Source: Zhengitettix transpicula (lineage: Eukaryota; Arthropoda; Insecta; Orthoptera; Tetrigidae). From it: a stretch of 64,000 bases of DNA. Shown piece after piece: positions 24,769 to 37,156 of the stretch. Below the pieces are notes generated by a model, which worked only from the letters and a program-made list of their open reading frames with translations, ran no database searches and was not told the DNA's origin. Both the position numbers and the translations under genes were made by a program. Position 1 is the first letter of the stretch. Each line of letters starts with the position of its first letter. The DNA is taken from contig CM073592.1 of assembly GCA_037074705.1 (NCBI GenBank), forward strand, positions 88,725,129 to 88,789,128, read 5' to 3'.

Positions 24769-26152
24769 TATTCCGAGGCATATATGAGAATTTCTTTTCG
24801 TTTAAAACCAGTTGTATTACTTTCTAAATAAATTACTAATTTATAGCCGAGATAACAATTAAGTCCGTGTATTGCAAAACAGGTTGCAGCATATTGTGTC
24901 TATTTTGAAACAATTTTTTGGGAAAAGTAAACAGATTAGAGGCCAATCCGACGAAATCCATATCAAAACTGAAATGACGGCACTAATTTATTAAGACTAA
25001 TTGATAAGAGTTGTAGATAGTTGGATCAGTTTCAACCAGGATTATATGTATAGGAAATTAAAAATAGTGGAAAGTTATTTTGAAAAATATTTTATCCTAA
25101 AACAAAAAAATGTAATTTATTCTTTCATAATTCACTTCTGTAATAAATTTATATTAAAACCAAATGGCTGATATATAGAAACATGTTATGTCAAAATTTC
25201 TCAAAAGATATTTACAAGTTCGTGCAAACAGAGAATATTTTGTAAAACGTTCGCATTATCAAACTAAAAAATTTATTATCCACATTCATTCTCCATTATA
25301 GCATCGACCATATATAATTCAAACGCTGTATTTTGAAGGGAACCGTATGTTGCAGGATGCAGAGAAAGAATAATGAATTCAATATAATATTAGATACAAA
25401 TTATTACAAATCTGAATAATTTTTAATTATATCAACCTTTTTCCCATGTAGACTAAACGGTCTCCGTCCAGTGTGTATACTCAGATACTCAACTTCTATG
25501 TTTAAAGTCTCAACATTATTCAGCACAGATATATTTTATAATTTTTTCGTCTTACACCAGCCCCTTATTTTTAACGAATGCTCTCAATTGTTCCAGAGCC
25601 TACCACCACTTCTTTCCAACACTCCCGCTCAGGCCTTCTATTTTTAACCACATTGATAAATTAATTTGTGTTATAAGTTACTACACATGATACGGCACGG
25701 CGTTAAATGAATTTAAATAAAAAATAATACTTCGCTTCATATGTATTTAACAATTAATTCGTAATAAAACATTCAATCGGCAAATTTTGTACATTAATAT
25801 ATAATATTAAACCAATACCAATTATTTTTGTGTAGGTAGGTGTGTTAGGAGACTACTGACTATTATTTAGCATTACTTTTAAGGTTATTTTGAGTTCTTT
25901 TATAAGAGTTTTAAAGGTTCACTTAGTTTTGACCAATATAGCCAGCATTGCAGTTTTTACGCTACCGGTATAGGAAGAGGAGAAAGAAAGTAGGAGGTTA
26001 GAATGAAAACAAACTTACATATCTTGTAGATGATAGAAAGTGGTCAAGCTCGAGATTAGTAGGGCGTATAAATATTATTTTTGAACTTATAACTAATATC
26101 CTAGAAAACACATTGTTATTAAAGTTCCACGAGAACACTAGTCGGTTATGTA
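24769..26152. other. AT-rich DNA, nothing recognised
   Basis: No repeat or gene seen up to the TA target of mariner copy 2. Confidence 0.45.
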
Positions 26153-27464
26153 CCACTGTGAACAAAACGTAAGGTGAATTTATTTATAAAATATAAATTC
26201 TTTATTTATTCTTCCAAATCAATTTCATCCCCTTCAAAGTAATCCCCGTCCGATAAACCGCACTTTTTCCAAAGCTTTTTCCAGTCCTCGAAACAGTCGG
26301 AATAGTCTTTTTCCCGTATAGCCTTCAAGACCTTCTTCGAGTCGGTTTTTATCTCCTCAATCGTGTCAAAACGGCGTCCCCGCATTGACCTTTTGAGTTT
26401 CCGAATAGTCAGAAGTCGCACGGAGCCAAATCAGACTAATACGGTGGTTGCGGAACGATATGAGTCGAGATTTTGGCAAAAAAGTCGCGAAGAACCAATG
26501 AAGTATGACATGGTGCATTATCGTGATGAAGGAACCAAGATTTGTTCGCCCATAATTCCGGCCGTTTCAGACGAATAGCTTCACGAAAACGACGCATAAC
26601 GCTCAAATAATATTCTTTGTGTACAGTTTGGCCCGGCGGAAGGAATTCATAGTGCACCACACCACGATAATCAAAGAAAACTGTCAACATGACCTTGATT
26701 TTCACTCGACTATGCCGTGGTCTTTTCGGTCTTGCTTCACCTTTTGCACGATATTCGCTGGATTGGTCGGTGGTTTCAGGGTCGTATGCGTAAATCCAAG
26801 TCGCGTCTCCAGAAATGATGCATTTCAAGTGGTCCTGATAGACAGACAGAAAAATTCATACACATCAACGCGACGCTTTTTTTTCCCCCAAAAATGGAGC
26901 GAATTTGGCACCAATAGAGACTTGACGCGTTTGAGACACAAAACATTCTTCAATATGGTTTGGGCTGAGCCAAATGATATTCCAACACTATCAGCGAGAT
27001 CTCTAATTGTCCATCGACGATTTTTAAGCACTAAATCTTTGATTTTTTGGACGTGGCCCTCGACGGTAGACGTTGATGGTCGTCCAGAGCGCGGTTCGTC
27101 TTCAACGGGTTCTCGGCCCTCTTTGAACTCGTTGTACTACTTATAATCGTTTTTTTTGTGCCATAGGTTGATCACCAAATACCCTCCGCAACATTTTCAA
27201 CGTGTCCGCACAAGAATATTCGTTCCGCAAACAAAATTTGATGCAAGTTCTTTGCTCAACAAAATCACCCATTGCAAAAATCGAAAAATTCACTTTTTGT
27301 TGTTTAAAAAAACACGTGTAACTCGGACATAATTAAACCTTTTAACAAACAGACGCTTGGCAAATATTATAGACAGTCGTACCAACCTAGGAAAAAAATT
27401 ACCTGCCTTCCTAATACCCGGGAGTTTTAAATGACAATTTCACCGTACTTTTTTATCACAGTGG
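26153..27464 (-). mobile_element. mariner transposon copy 2, non-autonomous relic
   Basis: Termini CCACTGTGAACAAAACGTAA (left) and the complement of CCACTGTGATAAAAAAGTAC (right) are flanked by TA at 26151-26152 and 27465-27466. Length is about 1.31 kb, near full length for mariner. It is the same family as 5841-7084 but has independent breaks. Confidence 0.94.
26206..27272 (-). pseudogene. Broken mariner transposase (DD34D type), nearly full length
   Basis: The Met at 27272 starts MGDFVEQRTCIKFCLRNEY, a standard mariner N-terminus, but a stop follows after about 35 codons. The helix-turn-helix (NRRWTIRDLADSVGISFGSA), WIYAYDPET, MLTVFFDYRGVVHYEFLPPG and SWFLHHDNAPCHTSLVLRDF are present. They are followed by a stop in PPY*SDLAPCDF, then GDYFEGDEIDLEE. 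Allowing for the stops, 34 residues separate the second and third catalytic aspartates, which defines DD34D. The first aspartate lies in ISGDATWI. Coding length fits the roughly 345 residues of the family. Several stops and frameshifts make it non-functional. Confidence 0.93.
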
Positions 27465-27466
27465 TA

Positions 27467-27970
27467 TACTACTACTATAGGCACGTATACTTCTTGATAT
27501 GTAATCTATAAACAAGTGGATGGTGCAATAGCTGGACAAGATAAAGAAAGGTATATTTCTCTTATTAATATTCATGTCTGTCATTCGGATGTTACGTTAT
27601 TAATAAATCTTGTTCCTGAAAACGTCCTTTGTGTCTTATGCGATACGCAATTCCGCCGACGAAATAAAACTTTTATTCTTGGAAATCACCCACTCACTTC
27701 AAATACCATTTGTATGTTCCCGTTTAATGGAATGTATTATTACCAAAAAGTACTTTTGCTTGTTGACTGAATGGGAATAATCGTTTGCTTGCAGGTACAG
27801 TTTTGGAGGCCATTACGAAAAATCAGTAAATTGATATAAGGGATTAATCAAATTTATATATGTTAAAATATAATATTTGGGCAATAACTTTTTTATAGAA
27901 TGTAAAAATGACCCTTGTTGACCGGGTTATTTAATCTGCCAGCTAAAGTCGTCCATGGTGTTATTATTCT
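27467..27970. other. Non-coding DNA, nothing recognised
   Basis: An 84-codon frame (27516-27770 plus) has no recognisable domain. No other feature was seen. Confidence 0.4.
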
Positions 27971-28075
27971 ACGTGAAGATGTCGACAATGCTAGTAGACG
28001 AAACGTTGTGCTTAGTCATAGCCACCCGGTAACCGGAGAACAAATCTACCAGCATATTCACCGGAAAAACCTACG
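27971..28075 (+). other. Penelope-like hairpin motif
   Basis: CGTGAAGATGTCGAC, a loop, then GTAGACGAAACGTTGTG (27971-28010) makes a hairpin with GTC/GAC and AC/GT pairs. It is followed by CACCCGGTAACC and CACCGGAAAAACCT. Hammerhead-like CTGAAGA...GAAA hairpins are established in Penelope-like retroelements. The downstream CCGGAAAAACCT resembles CCGGGAAAAACTT after the motif at 47634. No GIY-YIG or RT coding was found nearby. Confidence 0.45.
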
Positions 28076-29680
28076 TAAATGACCGTTCTTTGTTATATGA
28101 GGGTATATAATTTCAAATGCACGTAAAATGTACAATGTTGCTGAACAAAGAATTTTTAATACTGTTGATGTGTTTATCCCAGGATTTATTCTCCTCGTGG
28201 GAAGATCGAATTGTTATTACATCGCCCAAGATTCGCGAAGTTTTGTGTACACAGAATAATAATTTTGAAAATATTTTAATTGTCCGAAATTTTGACAATT
28301 TTTTTTTACTGTACATGGTGACGTACTGCTCGGCGATTTCAAATCATATTTTCTTCCTCACTATGAATTATATTTCGAACCATTCTCCCACGTATTATCT
28401 GCCCCTCTACAAACGAAGCAATCTACTCAAAGAACAGGGAATTCATCTGTCACTGGCATGGAGCTGAGCTGAAGTAAACGTGCTCTATCAGGAAATAAAT
28501 TCCTTCGGGTCTTGACAATACTCGCTTCGACGAACAATTGACTGTTTATCGGCTGCAGAACTGCCATTATTTCTTGCTGTCTTCCACGCTTCTCTGGCTA
28601 CATCTTATTTTTATCGCTGAGCACTTGTATAAATATTTTGTCCCAGACTACCCTGCTAGTTGCTGGCACACGCCAGGAGTCTTTCTCGACCACATCAACG
28701 GGTTTAGTCTCAAATGTAGTAATAATATTTTGCAATTCATTACATGTTATTACAATTATATTCTACATTTCTAAATGTGAATATATTGTATGAACGTTTT
28801 CATGATGAATGTATAATCGAATAAAACTCTCTTCAATGATATATATCCTTTAAAAAGCATTTTTTATTTATTTAAATATTTAATAATACTAATATGATTT
28901 ATAACAGCTAGTAATGTCAAAAAAACTCCATCCGTTAAAGTTCATGGATTATAAGTAAAGCATGAGACAAAGAAAACCCTTGCAGCTGTTTGTAAAAAGT
29001 TCCCCCTGACGACAATACTCCCCTATTTCTTCTCCTTTCTTCTACTGCGCACCTCATACAACTTGCTATTTTTCACGACATATACATTTTTATTCGTAAT
29101 TATTATATCTGAAATAAATATTGCATAAGGAATTGGTATTTTTTATTTTATTATTGCTAGGGATTAGGTAATAGAAATTTAACGCAATCATGTTCTTTCA
29201 AATATATTATAATAATAATACTACAATATAATGAATACATACTTCACATTTACACTTTATTTCTGAACTCTTTCTTATATAGTAGTCGAAAAATCCAAGG
29301 GCATTACTTCAAATAATTACTATTTAGTAGTAGCCGTTAATATAATAATTTTTTATTTGGCACCAAAAAATTTCTTTCATGTAATGTTCCTAATACTTCT
29401 TTTCAAACTATTTATTTTCTCCATACTACATAAATCTGCCTTTATTTCTCAAATTCCTTTCTTAAATGGTCTTTCGTTAAATGTTCCAATCATTTGTATG
29501 AAGTAGTCTAATATATTTTGCCTTCAACGCACTGAAATTATAAACTTATTTCATGTACTTCGCTGTCTAAAACTATCTTTTATCTCTGTAACATCCTAGA
29601 ATTCTTTCTTCTAATCTGTATTTCTCACTACCAAATTGTTATTCTAACTGAAACGGTAAATAGCGTACTTTATATGATAC
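28076..29680. other. AT-rich DNA with unassigned open frames
   Basis: Frames of 116 codons (28117-28467) and 78 codons (28538-28774) on the plus strand show no domain and use the local AT bias. A gene is not supported. The remainder is AT-rich and featureless. Confidence 0.4.
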
Positions 29681-30283
29681 TAGCTAGGTGCCCGGCGTTG
29701 CTCGTGTACTTATTTATATAAACTCGAAAAAGTATTTAATTGAATACTTAAATATATTCCTCGAGTATTTCAGGATATAATCGTCACTCAGTCTTCATAC
29801 ATTACGAAATATTACATTGATGAATTTGTTTGCTAGACTCACAACTAATACAGCGCGAAAATTAACTTACATTTTCCCCAAATATGGTAAAGTAATTCGT
29901 ATTCTTCTTTATTATCATTCGATGGAATATTGCTGTATAAAATTATACTTTTTATTTAAAAAAAATATTTCTGCTTTATTTCATTCCTAATAAAGGAGAT
30001 ATTTCCTTTGTTGTTGCGTAGTAACGTCTTTCTCTCGCGTGACGTCATTGTCTCTTGGCGCGCAGTAATATTTAATGATAACGGTTTTTAATTATAATTC
30101 TTTCCACATGTATGCTAGGCGTTTCTCACACTCACAGTACCGTTTCTCGTGTTTTGAAGAATTTGTGTACCAATTTTTGTTGCAATCTATCCACGCAATA
30201 AAATATTTATTGAAATTAACGAAAATACATACATACATACATACATACATACAAATATACATCCTTTTTTATTATATAGATAT
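29681..30283 (+). repeat. Family A repeat, variant without the central module
   Basis: Begins TAGCTAGGTGCCCGGCGTTG and ends in (CATA)n, ATCC and TTTTTTATTATATAGATATA. The two ends are the family A ends, but the central CCATGCC...GGGTTGAAATT module is absent and replaced by unrelated AT-rich sequence. TGACGTCA occurs at about 30040. Confidence 0.7.
30226..30252. repeat. (CATA)n microsatellite
   Basis: Six to seven CATA units near the 3' end of the family A copy. Simple repeats at this position are common in retroposon tails. Confidence 0.9.
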
Positions 30284-30645
30284 ATTTTACCTTATTGTCT
30301 AAATAATAAACTCTTTGGATTATATTTGTGTATAACAAACTTTTACTGGATGCATAAGGTTTTAAAAAAAATCACCCCCACTACTGATAGATACTGTAAC
30401 GCGCGTATTTTAATTTAATTTTGTTTTTATTTCCGGAAATGTTGTTTGCTGTAGTTTGGACGATTCTTTTGTTTCCCAATTCTAGACGCCGACCTGTCGC
30501 GTCTCAGGTAGCCGCACGCGGCTATTTTAATACCAGGATGGTGTACATCGGCACATGGGAAAATCCCATACGGCTAAGAACAACAAAAGCCCGTGACGAT
30601 AAAGGCGTGAAAACGTCCAGCTCCGGGGTAGGAGGAGAGATTTTG
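30284..30645. other. Non-coding DNA, possibly the start of an LTR
   Basis: TGTAACGCGCG at about 30394 looks like an LTR start, and GCGGCTATTTTAATACC could be a promoter core. No CA end with a matching target duplication was found, so no element is called. A 98-codon frame (30421-30717 plus) runs through it without family resemblance. Confidence 0.35.
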
Positions 30646-30770
30646 GAAAGAGTTGCAGTAAAGACGTTGAGGAAAAGAGTTTCAATAAAGACGTTGAGGA
30701 GAACAGTTGAAATATAGACGTCGAGGAGAGTGTTGGAAGGACGTGGAAAGAGTTGGCAGAAAGAACGTTT
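30646..30770 (+). repeat. 26-27 base minisatellite
   Basis: Four to five units of the type GAAAGAGTTGCAGTAAAGAC followed by GTTGAG start at 30646, 30672, 30699, 30726 and 30746, with increasing divergence. The unit is close to 27 bases, so the frame that crosses it repeats a similar peptide (VKTLRKRVSIKTLRRTVEI). Confidence 0.8.
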
Positions 30771-32549
30771 GGTGATAGGATCAGAAGCGTATGCTTATCC
30801 AAGTAAGGGAAATTCCGGGATCTCCAACTACAGCGGACAACAGGAATAGGCAGGACGTATTTGGTGCAGTCAGCTAATCTCTGCTACGTAATCCACAGGT
30901 GCCTGAGATCAGATGTTTTTTTTTGTGCTATACTAATAAAACAATTTTTTGCTTTAATATAAAATACCCACACCAATAAAATAATTCATTACATTACCAA
31001 ATAGTTTTATTATTTTTTTTATTTTAAGAATACGGTCTTTCCTTTCACAGTGCCGTGTATGGATTCAAATTACCAAAGACTCCATTTAACAAAATTTAGC
31101 TTTTAAATTAACAATTTACAGTGAAACATACAAAAATAAATTTATTTTAATTATTTTTGCGTTTTATCAGCTTACATTTTGAAATTGTATTTACATAAAT
31201 TTCTGTATTCAATACGGTGTTGTTAACTGTCCCACGTTACTTTTTTCCTGTTTTATAACAAAGGAATACTAAATCAAATATTGTCTGATATGACGAGGAA
31301 CTTTTTTAATAGCGATATCTGTCCTATTAAAGATTTATAAAATTTTATAGTCCATACTGACGCCGATAATGTAACCTTCGAAAAAGAGACGTGACGCATT
31401 ATGTCGGATCGAAGTTACCAGAACATCTAAAGAAGTCGTGTAACATAATTCTTTTCAATTACCATTTCGAATTTGTGCACATTTACTAGAACAGAGTTTA
31501 CAAAGCAAATATGGTCGCTATATAGACACATTAGGACCAAGATTAACAGAGAACTTCTTACTGCTGAAGTGGACGGGGGCTGCTGATTCAGGTGTCGAGG
31601 GGCCTTGAATTTTTAACCATTGCTGACTGACGTTTCCAGTCGACAAGACTCAGACTGTTCGCTAGATGTATTATGCATCCGGATTGAGACTTTGCTCTGC
31701 TTCACTGCAAAATTCATCGTGCATTAAAACGAGCTTTCTACTGTGCTCATCACAATTGTTAACATCTTCCATTCAATTTGAACTTTTCTTAGTTTCAGAT
31801 AGTTAAGGAAGCTATTTATATATTTTCTATGCTTGGCCGATGAATTTCTTTTGTTGGACATTAATGTAACTGTCAGGTCCTTGTTCTAATTGGTATATAT
31901 TTTCCGCTTACAAATCTATACCCGAGAAGAACAAAAGGCCAAATTTCGTACACGTGCTACTTTCGAACCGGAAACAAACACTGTGGGTGTGTAGTGGTAG
32001 AGTTTTTTAAATGATGAATTAAGAGGATATTTTACAGAATTTATTACTTATTTAACTGAACATGGACAATTAAGATACATTTACAGTGTTCAGTTAGCCT
32101 GGCAAAACAACCTGTTCCCTTAATCTCAAGTTAAACATGGTTTACGGTAATTCTCCCAGGCGCGTCAAGGATTGAGATACTTGGCAGTTACCTTGCATTG
32201 ATGTCTGGCCGTTATCGTGTGGCACCCTCGATCTCTCCGAGTCCTCTCGAAACTGCAAGCTTGGGGCTGCACCTCCGTCGCTGGCGACGGCTTTTCCCTC
32301 AGTCTATAAATTTTCTTTGGATCGATCTTTCCTGAACCAAGAAATGTCATTGGCTCAGGCAGTCACGTGCTAATTCAAATTTCTGGGATTTTCAGAGAGA
32401 CGTTTCCCACGGTGAGATATTCCAGGTAACTTCCGAGGGTCAACATCCTACGTGTCCAATTCCAGACTGAAGGGATTATCACCCCGCCTCGGCGGCGCCT
32501 GCTCAAATTCCAACTTACCAAGCTCTCAACCCTTGCTAATATCTAATTA
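30771..32549. other. Unique DNA, GC-richer at the right
   Basis: AT-rich to about 31540. A GC-richer stretch follows at about 32170-32520, with no shared repeat and no recognised frame. Confidence 0.4.
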
Positions 32550-33162
32550 TGTTAAAATAAAAAATATATATATCAATGATAAAACAATCGCGCTACAGGT
32601 GTAAGATCCGGGGTGGGAATTTTCAAACAAGCTCAAATGCCTGATATTTGCCTCGGATAAATAATTTTCTGGGTCAATGAGATTGATAGCATTTACCCCG
32701 ACTTTTTGTGTGTGTATAATTTCAACCCTTTTCGGCATGGTGGGAATCGCCATTAGTGGTGGGGCTGATGTGGCGTCTCAAAAATATAACGTGAAAACAA
32801 CCGAGTTAGAAGTAAAATTCGGGGTTATGGCTGTTCCTTAATTTAATTATGACATTAAACTTACCGTTTAACCACCTGGGGCGGGGATTGTAATTTTGAA
32901 ACGTGTTTAAACGGCCGATATTTGCATCGAAAAAATAGTTTTCTGGGTCAATGTTATTTATAGTATTTCTCCCGACGTTTTTTTGTGTATTATTTCAACC
33001 CCTTTCGAAATAGGAGGGGACAATTTTTAGGGATGGGAGTGGAGAGGCGTTGCGTAAAAATAACGCAAAAACAACAGAGATTAGAGTCAAATTTGAGGTT
33101 ATGGATTTCTCTGAGTTTAATTGTGACAACCCGAACAACTGCGGGCACCGAGCTAGTGAAAA
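32550..33162 (-). repeat. Family A repeat with two module units
   Basis: On the minus strand it starts TAGCTCGGTGCCCGCAGTTG at about 33158. It then has two head-to-tail copies of the module, about 290 bases apart: CAACCC(C)TTTCG, TCTGGGTCAATG and GTGTATTATTTCAACCCC each occur twice (about 32650-32730 and 32935-33005). The two units differ by many substitutions, so the duplication is not recent. Confidence 0.78.
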
Positions 33163-34925
33163 ATAAATTTTAAATATCTTTCAGTCCTCGTTTTCCTCAC
33201 ACTTAAATTTATTTGTTTACATAAGTTCACAATTTAGTTGTCGTAATTCGTTTCGACATACTCCTGTATTTTCCTCGTATGTTATTACTCTAATAATGTC
33301 TGTATGAGTTTATTATTTTTGTGTAAAATTATTTTATTGTACGCGTTTATTAGCTTAATAAAGATCTCGCCCGAAGATCTGAGATCGATGTTTTATTACG
33401 ATTAAATTTGTCACTCTTAAGTGTTCTGTTGCTTATTATTCAGTCGGCTACTCCTAAGACCCAAATTTAGTTTTACCATGATAATTACTATTTAATATGT
33501 AGCATCTATCTTTAATCAGAGTGTATTAGATTTTATATACTGTAGACTTTCGAGTATCGGTCCTGACGTGGCTGAATAGGATGGAGATCTTTCTGCCCTA
33601 TGCATACTACTATAGCAAAAAACTTCCTTTTACTAAAAAAAAATCAAACAACAATTCAATAAAATATTAAGCACTTGTTGATGCAACTAATGTGGAAATT
33701 ATTCTGTGCGTCTCTCAACTAGTGTTATGCAGGTAGCGGGACTGTAGGAGACGTTTGCTTGACACACTTTCTCCAAGGAATTTACAGATTTACTTATTTT
33801 ATAAATATTATTTTCACTAGGCCGAATAGTCTTGATTTTCTTGTACTTAATCGCCTGTTGTTAAATAATCTTATTTCAATTTGTCATATTTTACTATTCA
33901 TATTGAGAATAGCAAAAATACTTATGAAACAACTTCTGCGATTGAAACATGTGACAGATCATTTGTGTCCTATACTGAAATGGTAACAGTAAATTATTCC
34001 GTCCGTCTTCCCATGTTTCCAAGTGAATATTTTTCGTCTCTGAGATTGAACTATTTGTATTTTCCACTGATATCTAGAAGATGGCTTTACTCGACGTTGA
34101 GGATGTTTTGATAATGCATGTTGGCAGGAATGCGCCACCCGATCTCCAGGCCTTTTGTCCTTTGTGGTTCCTGGCGAACACCTCCCTCCCTGTGAAGATC
34201 TGATAGCGGCGCTGGCGAAAGGCTGAGGTCTACTTTGTAACGAGAAATGCGCCGCTGTGCTTTGGTAATTACCTCCGGAGAAAGAGCACGCGGTCCTGTG
34301 AGCCTTGCCGCGCTGTCTTGCCAAAGCAACAGCTACGAACGCAATTAAAATGCTAGTTAGCGAGCATAAACACGCGTTGCAATATACATGAGTGCTTCGC
34401 TGATTTCACTTATGCCGGCGCACGAACAGGACGACTGCAGCCGTACAGTAATTGCGGCCAGGCTCGGTCCTTTGACGGAGAGTCTACGCGATAAATGGAA
34501 CAACAAAGTGGTACTCTCCCTGTATGATGGTGTCAGTCCAAGCCGGCTTCTTCTAACTAAAAAATTCAGTAGCGAAAATGATACACTCATCTATTCTCCT
34601 TGGCTCTTCATGCTTACGTAAAATTTCAAGAGAATTTTTATACTACCTTCCTTTACAGTGAGCTTAAAAATGTATCATCCAAATTTGATCGGGTAGATCA
34701 TTTATATTTGCCCTCTACATTATTTGGAGCTTAATATCCAATAAATATTATGTATCTGCTCTTACAAAAAAAACTATTTTCTTCTGCCTTTATCCTTAAT
34801 TTAATATCATTACTTTGTGTATTTCTTCAACGGTTATTTTTTAAAGGATGCTTCATCTTGGTGTAATACAAGATACGTTTATACGTTGACTTAATGAAGT
34901 AACGTTTCCATTTTGAATTTTATAC
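33163..34925. other. AT-rich DNA with a GC-rich island
   Basis: 33163-34100 is featureless. From about 34120 to 34560 GC content jumps and long frames appear on both strands (minus 33959-34324, 121 codons; plus 34388-34621, 77 codons). None resembles a known protein. It matches no repeat family here, so it may be host sequence (conserved element or exon). Confidence 0.4.
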
Positions 34926-35333
34926 TAGCTGGATGCCTGGGTAGTCAGAAACTCGCTCACATCCATAGTTTCGTATTTGACTCGGTTGTTTTTGCGTTAT
35001 TTTTATGTAATTACACTCCACTCCCATCTCTAAATGTTTCCCTTCCATGCTGAAAGGGGTTGGAATTATACTCAAAAATATCTGGAGAATGCTATCGGTT
35101 TCCTTGACCCCGATAATTTATTTCGACAAACAAATGCGTTTTATAACATGTTTGAAAATTTTAACCCTTGTCCACCCCCGGCCCCGCGGGGTGGAATCGT
35201 GTCTTACCCCACAGTGATTGTTTTCTGTTCGAAATGAACACGTTACGAAATTTGGTTGTAGATTTATATGCGGAACATACATAATCACACGAATACAAAC
35301 AGACAAACGTAGTTATTTTATTTATTAGAATGT
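34926..35333 (+). repeat. Family A repeat with one module unit
   Basis: Starts TAGCTGGATGCCTGGGTAG. The module includes TTTGCGTTATTTTTATGTAA, CCATGCTGAAAGGGGTTGGA and GAGAATGCTATCGGTTTCCT. It ends with ACAAACAGACAAACG and TTATTTTATTTATTAG. This is the shortest complete copy, at about 0.4 kb. Confidence 0.78.
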
Positions 35334-37093
35334 AATTCATGTATCCTAATTTATGTAAATTATATTTATTAGGTATAGAAGGTGTTGTAGTAAATAAACC
35401 TTATAAAAGTCACTGGCGTTCTAAACAATTTATTTTGTACCGAAGTTTACAACCTACTTTTGGCTATATTCATTCGTTTCCTAAATTATGAAAAATAACA
35501 AACTTCAAGAGCAGTGATAAGGTCTTTAAAAATTATGTTAAATTTATAAAATTAAAGTCATGTCCATAACATGTCGTCCAGTTGAATTCTGTGTGTTAAC
35601 AGAACTACCCGTCAGAATTATGATGAATGACCTATTTCTGTGGAACAATTTTTTTTCTAATTGTATCATAACGCCTGTAGCTAGTTACGGTTTGAAAAAG
35701 AAACTTAATTGTACTAAATATGTAAAATTTAATAATCACATGAATATTTGATATTCCATGAACAGTATAAATTTGTTACAAAAATGTAATACTGAAAGAT
35801 TTGGTTACTTTTTTCGTTGTAACTGAAGACTTTCTACATATGGACGGAAACATACTAAAAATTTAAAAAAATTGGTAGTCTTAAATACGAATGTTATTCA
35901 GTTGGGATTGTTAAGAGTTTACATACGCATCCATTTATAAAACGGCACTAAAAATAAAATTCTAAAAATACTGATATTAGATACCGATTCTATGATTTTG
36001 TCTTTATGCAACAATATTTTAGCGTGAAATTGTGTAACAATGTTATAGGAAGAAAGAATTAAGTATTGTTTCCTCACTTCCTGGAAGTACTTCTTCCTTC
36101 CATACACCCCTTTTATAATTAATTACTATCACTGTTCAGTTGGTAAACAGAAGGCGGCAGTGTACAAAGGAAGTAAAAAAGTTCAATGCAATTGTTTCAG
36201 CTTTGTTCAAGTTATATTATTTGATGGTGTCTCAGAAGCAACATTTACTTTCATACATCTGAAAACTACGCCACGCATCCAAAATATGAAGGTAAGAGTA
36301 GATGGTAGCATAGTTTGTTTTTGTAAGATTATCCTTATTAGTCGCAAAGTTACTTCATGATGCAATATGCCTAAGGATTTTCTTTACAATATTATTATCA
36401 AGTAATCCATCAGTTATAAATGTGTTTGTAGAGGTTAAATTCATAGTTTAGCTAAATTAGGGAATCGTACTTTTTATGAATGAGACCTAAGGTATTCGAG
36501 GTATTAACTACTACCAATTATTCACTAACTTTTCTCTAGGTTATTTACTACACTAATAAATTATTTTAAATTATAAAAAATATTTGACAGGTATAACGTA
36601 CTGTTCTGTAGTTCCTTAGATAAAGAGGAAATAAAATTTTGAGCTAAGTGACAAGATGCTAGATATATTTTATTTATGTATACAATTTTCAATAAATTTA
36701 AAATCACACTTCACTATTTGTTAAGATTAGTGTATGACACATATATTTAATGCTAGTTCTAACAATGTATAATTTAGTCAACCATTGTATCGTAAGGCGG
36801 AGATGGTGTAACGCTATTTGTCGAGTTAGACAGAAATTTAAAATAACCTGGCTGTAAGACAATCGCGAATACAGCCATTAGTCGTTTTCGAAATTATTAA
36901 ATCTGCGATTTAATTAAGTAACACATTTTGCCGTCCCTTCAACCGATGAGAAGCATTGATTATATTGTAAAATTATTTAATAATTTTCCTACTACGGGCA
37001 TAATGTTTACTTCACAACTTAATTAAATGTATTTAGATGTATAGCGCCGAAAAATTACTTGTTGGTTTGTATACTTCTCTGAACTGAATATAT
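35334..37093. other. AT-rich DNA, nothing recognised
   Basis: No supported feature up to the ATAT preceding the LTR at 37094. Confidence 0.45.
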
Positions 37094-37137
37094 TGTAATA
37101 ATCAACAATTAGGGTTAATTAAAGTTTTGAAGAATTT

Positions 37138-37156
37138 GCCCCACGTTGTGTTGCCA
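37138..37156 (-). other. Primer-binding-like site (tRNA-Lys type), best match
   Basis: The minus strand reads TGGCAACACAACGTGGGGC. Against the tRNA-Lys primer-binding site TGGCGCCCAACGTGGGGC it differs by one inserted base and two substitutions. It sits four bases after an LTR-like end, as expected for the start of the retroelement leader. Confidence 0.65.

Noticed and set aside
28117..28467. 116-codon open frame as a gene
   Set aside because: The composition follows the local AT bias, hydrophobic runs look random, and no family is recognised.
30394..30900. Solo LTR starting TGTAACGCGCG
   Set aside because: No CA end with matching flanks could be found, and no second copy exists in the window.
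33959..34324. 121-codon minus-strand frame as a gene
   Set aside because: It lies across the edge of a GC-rich island, frames are open on both strands, and no domain is visible.
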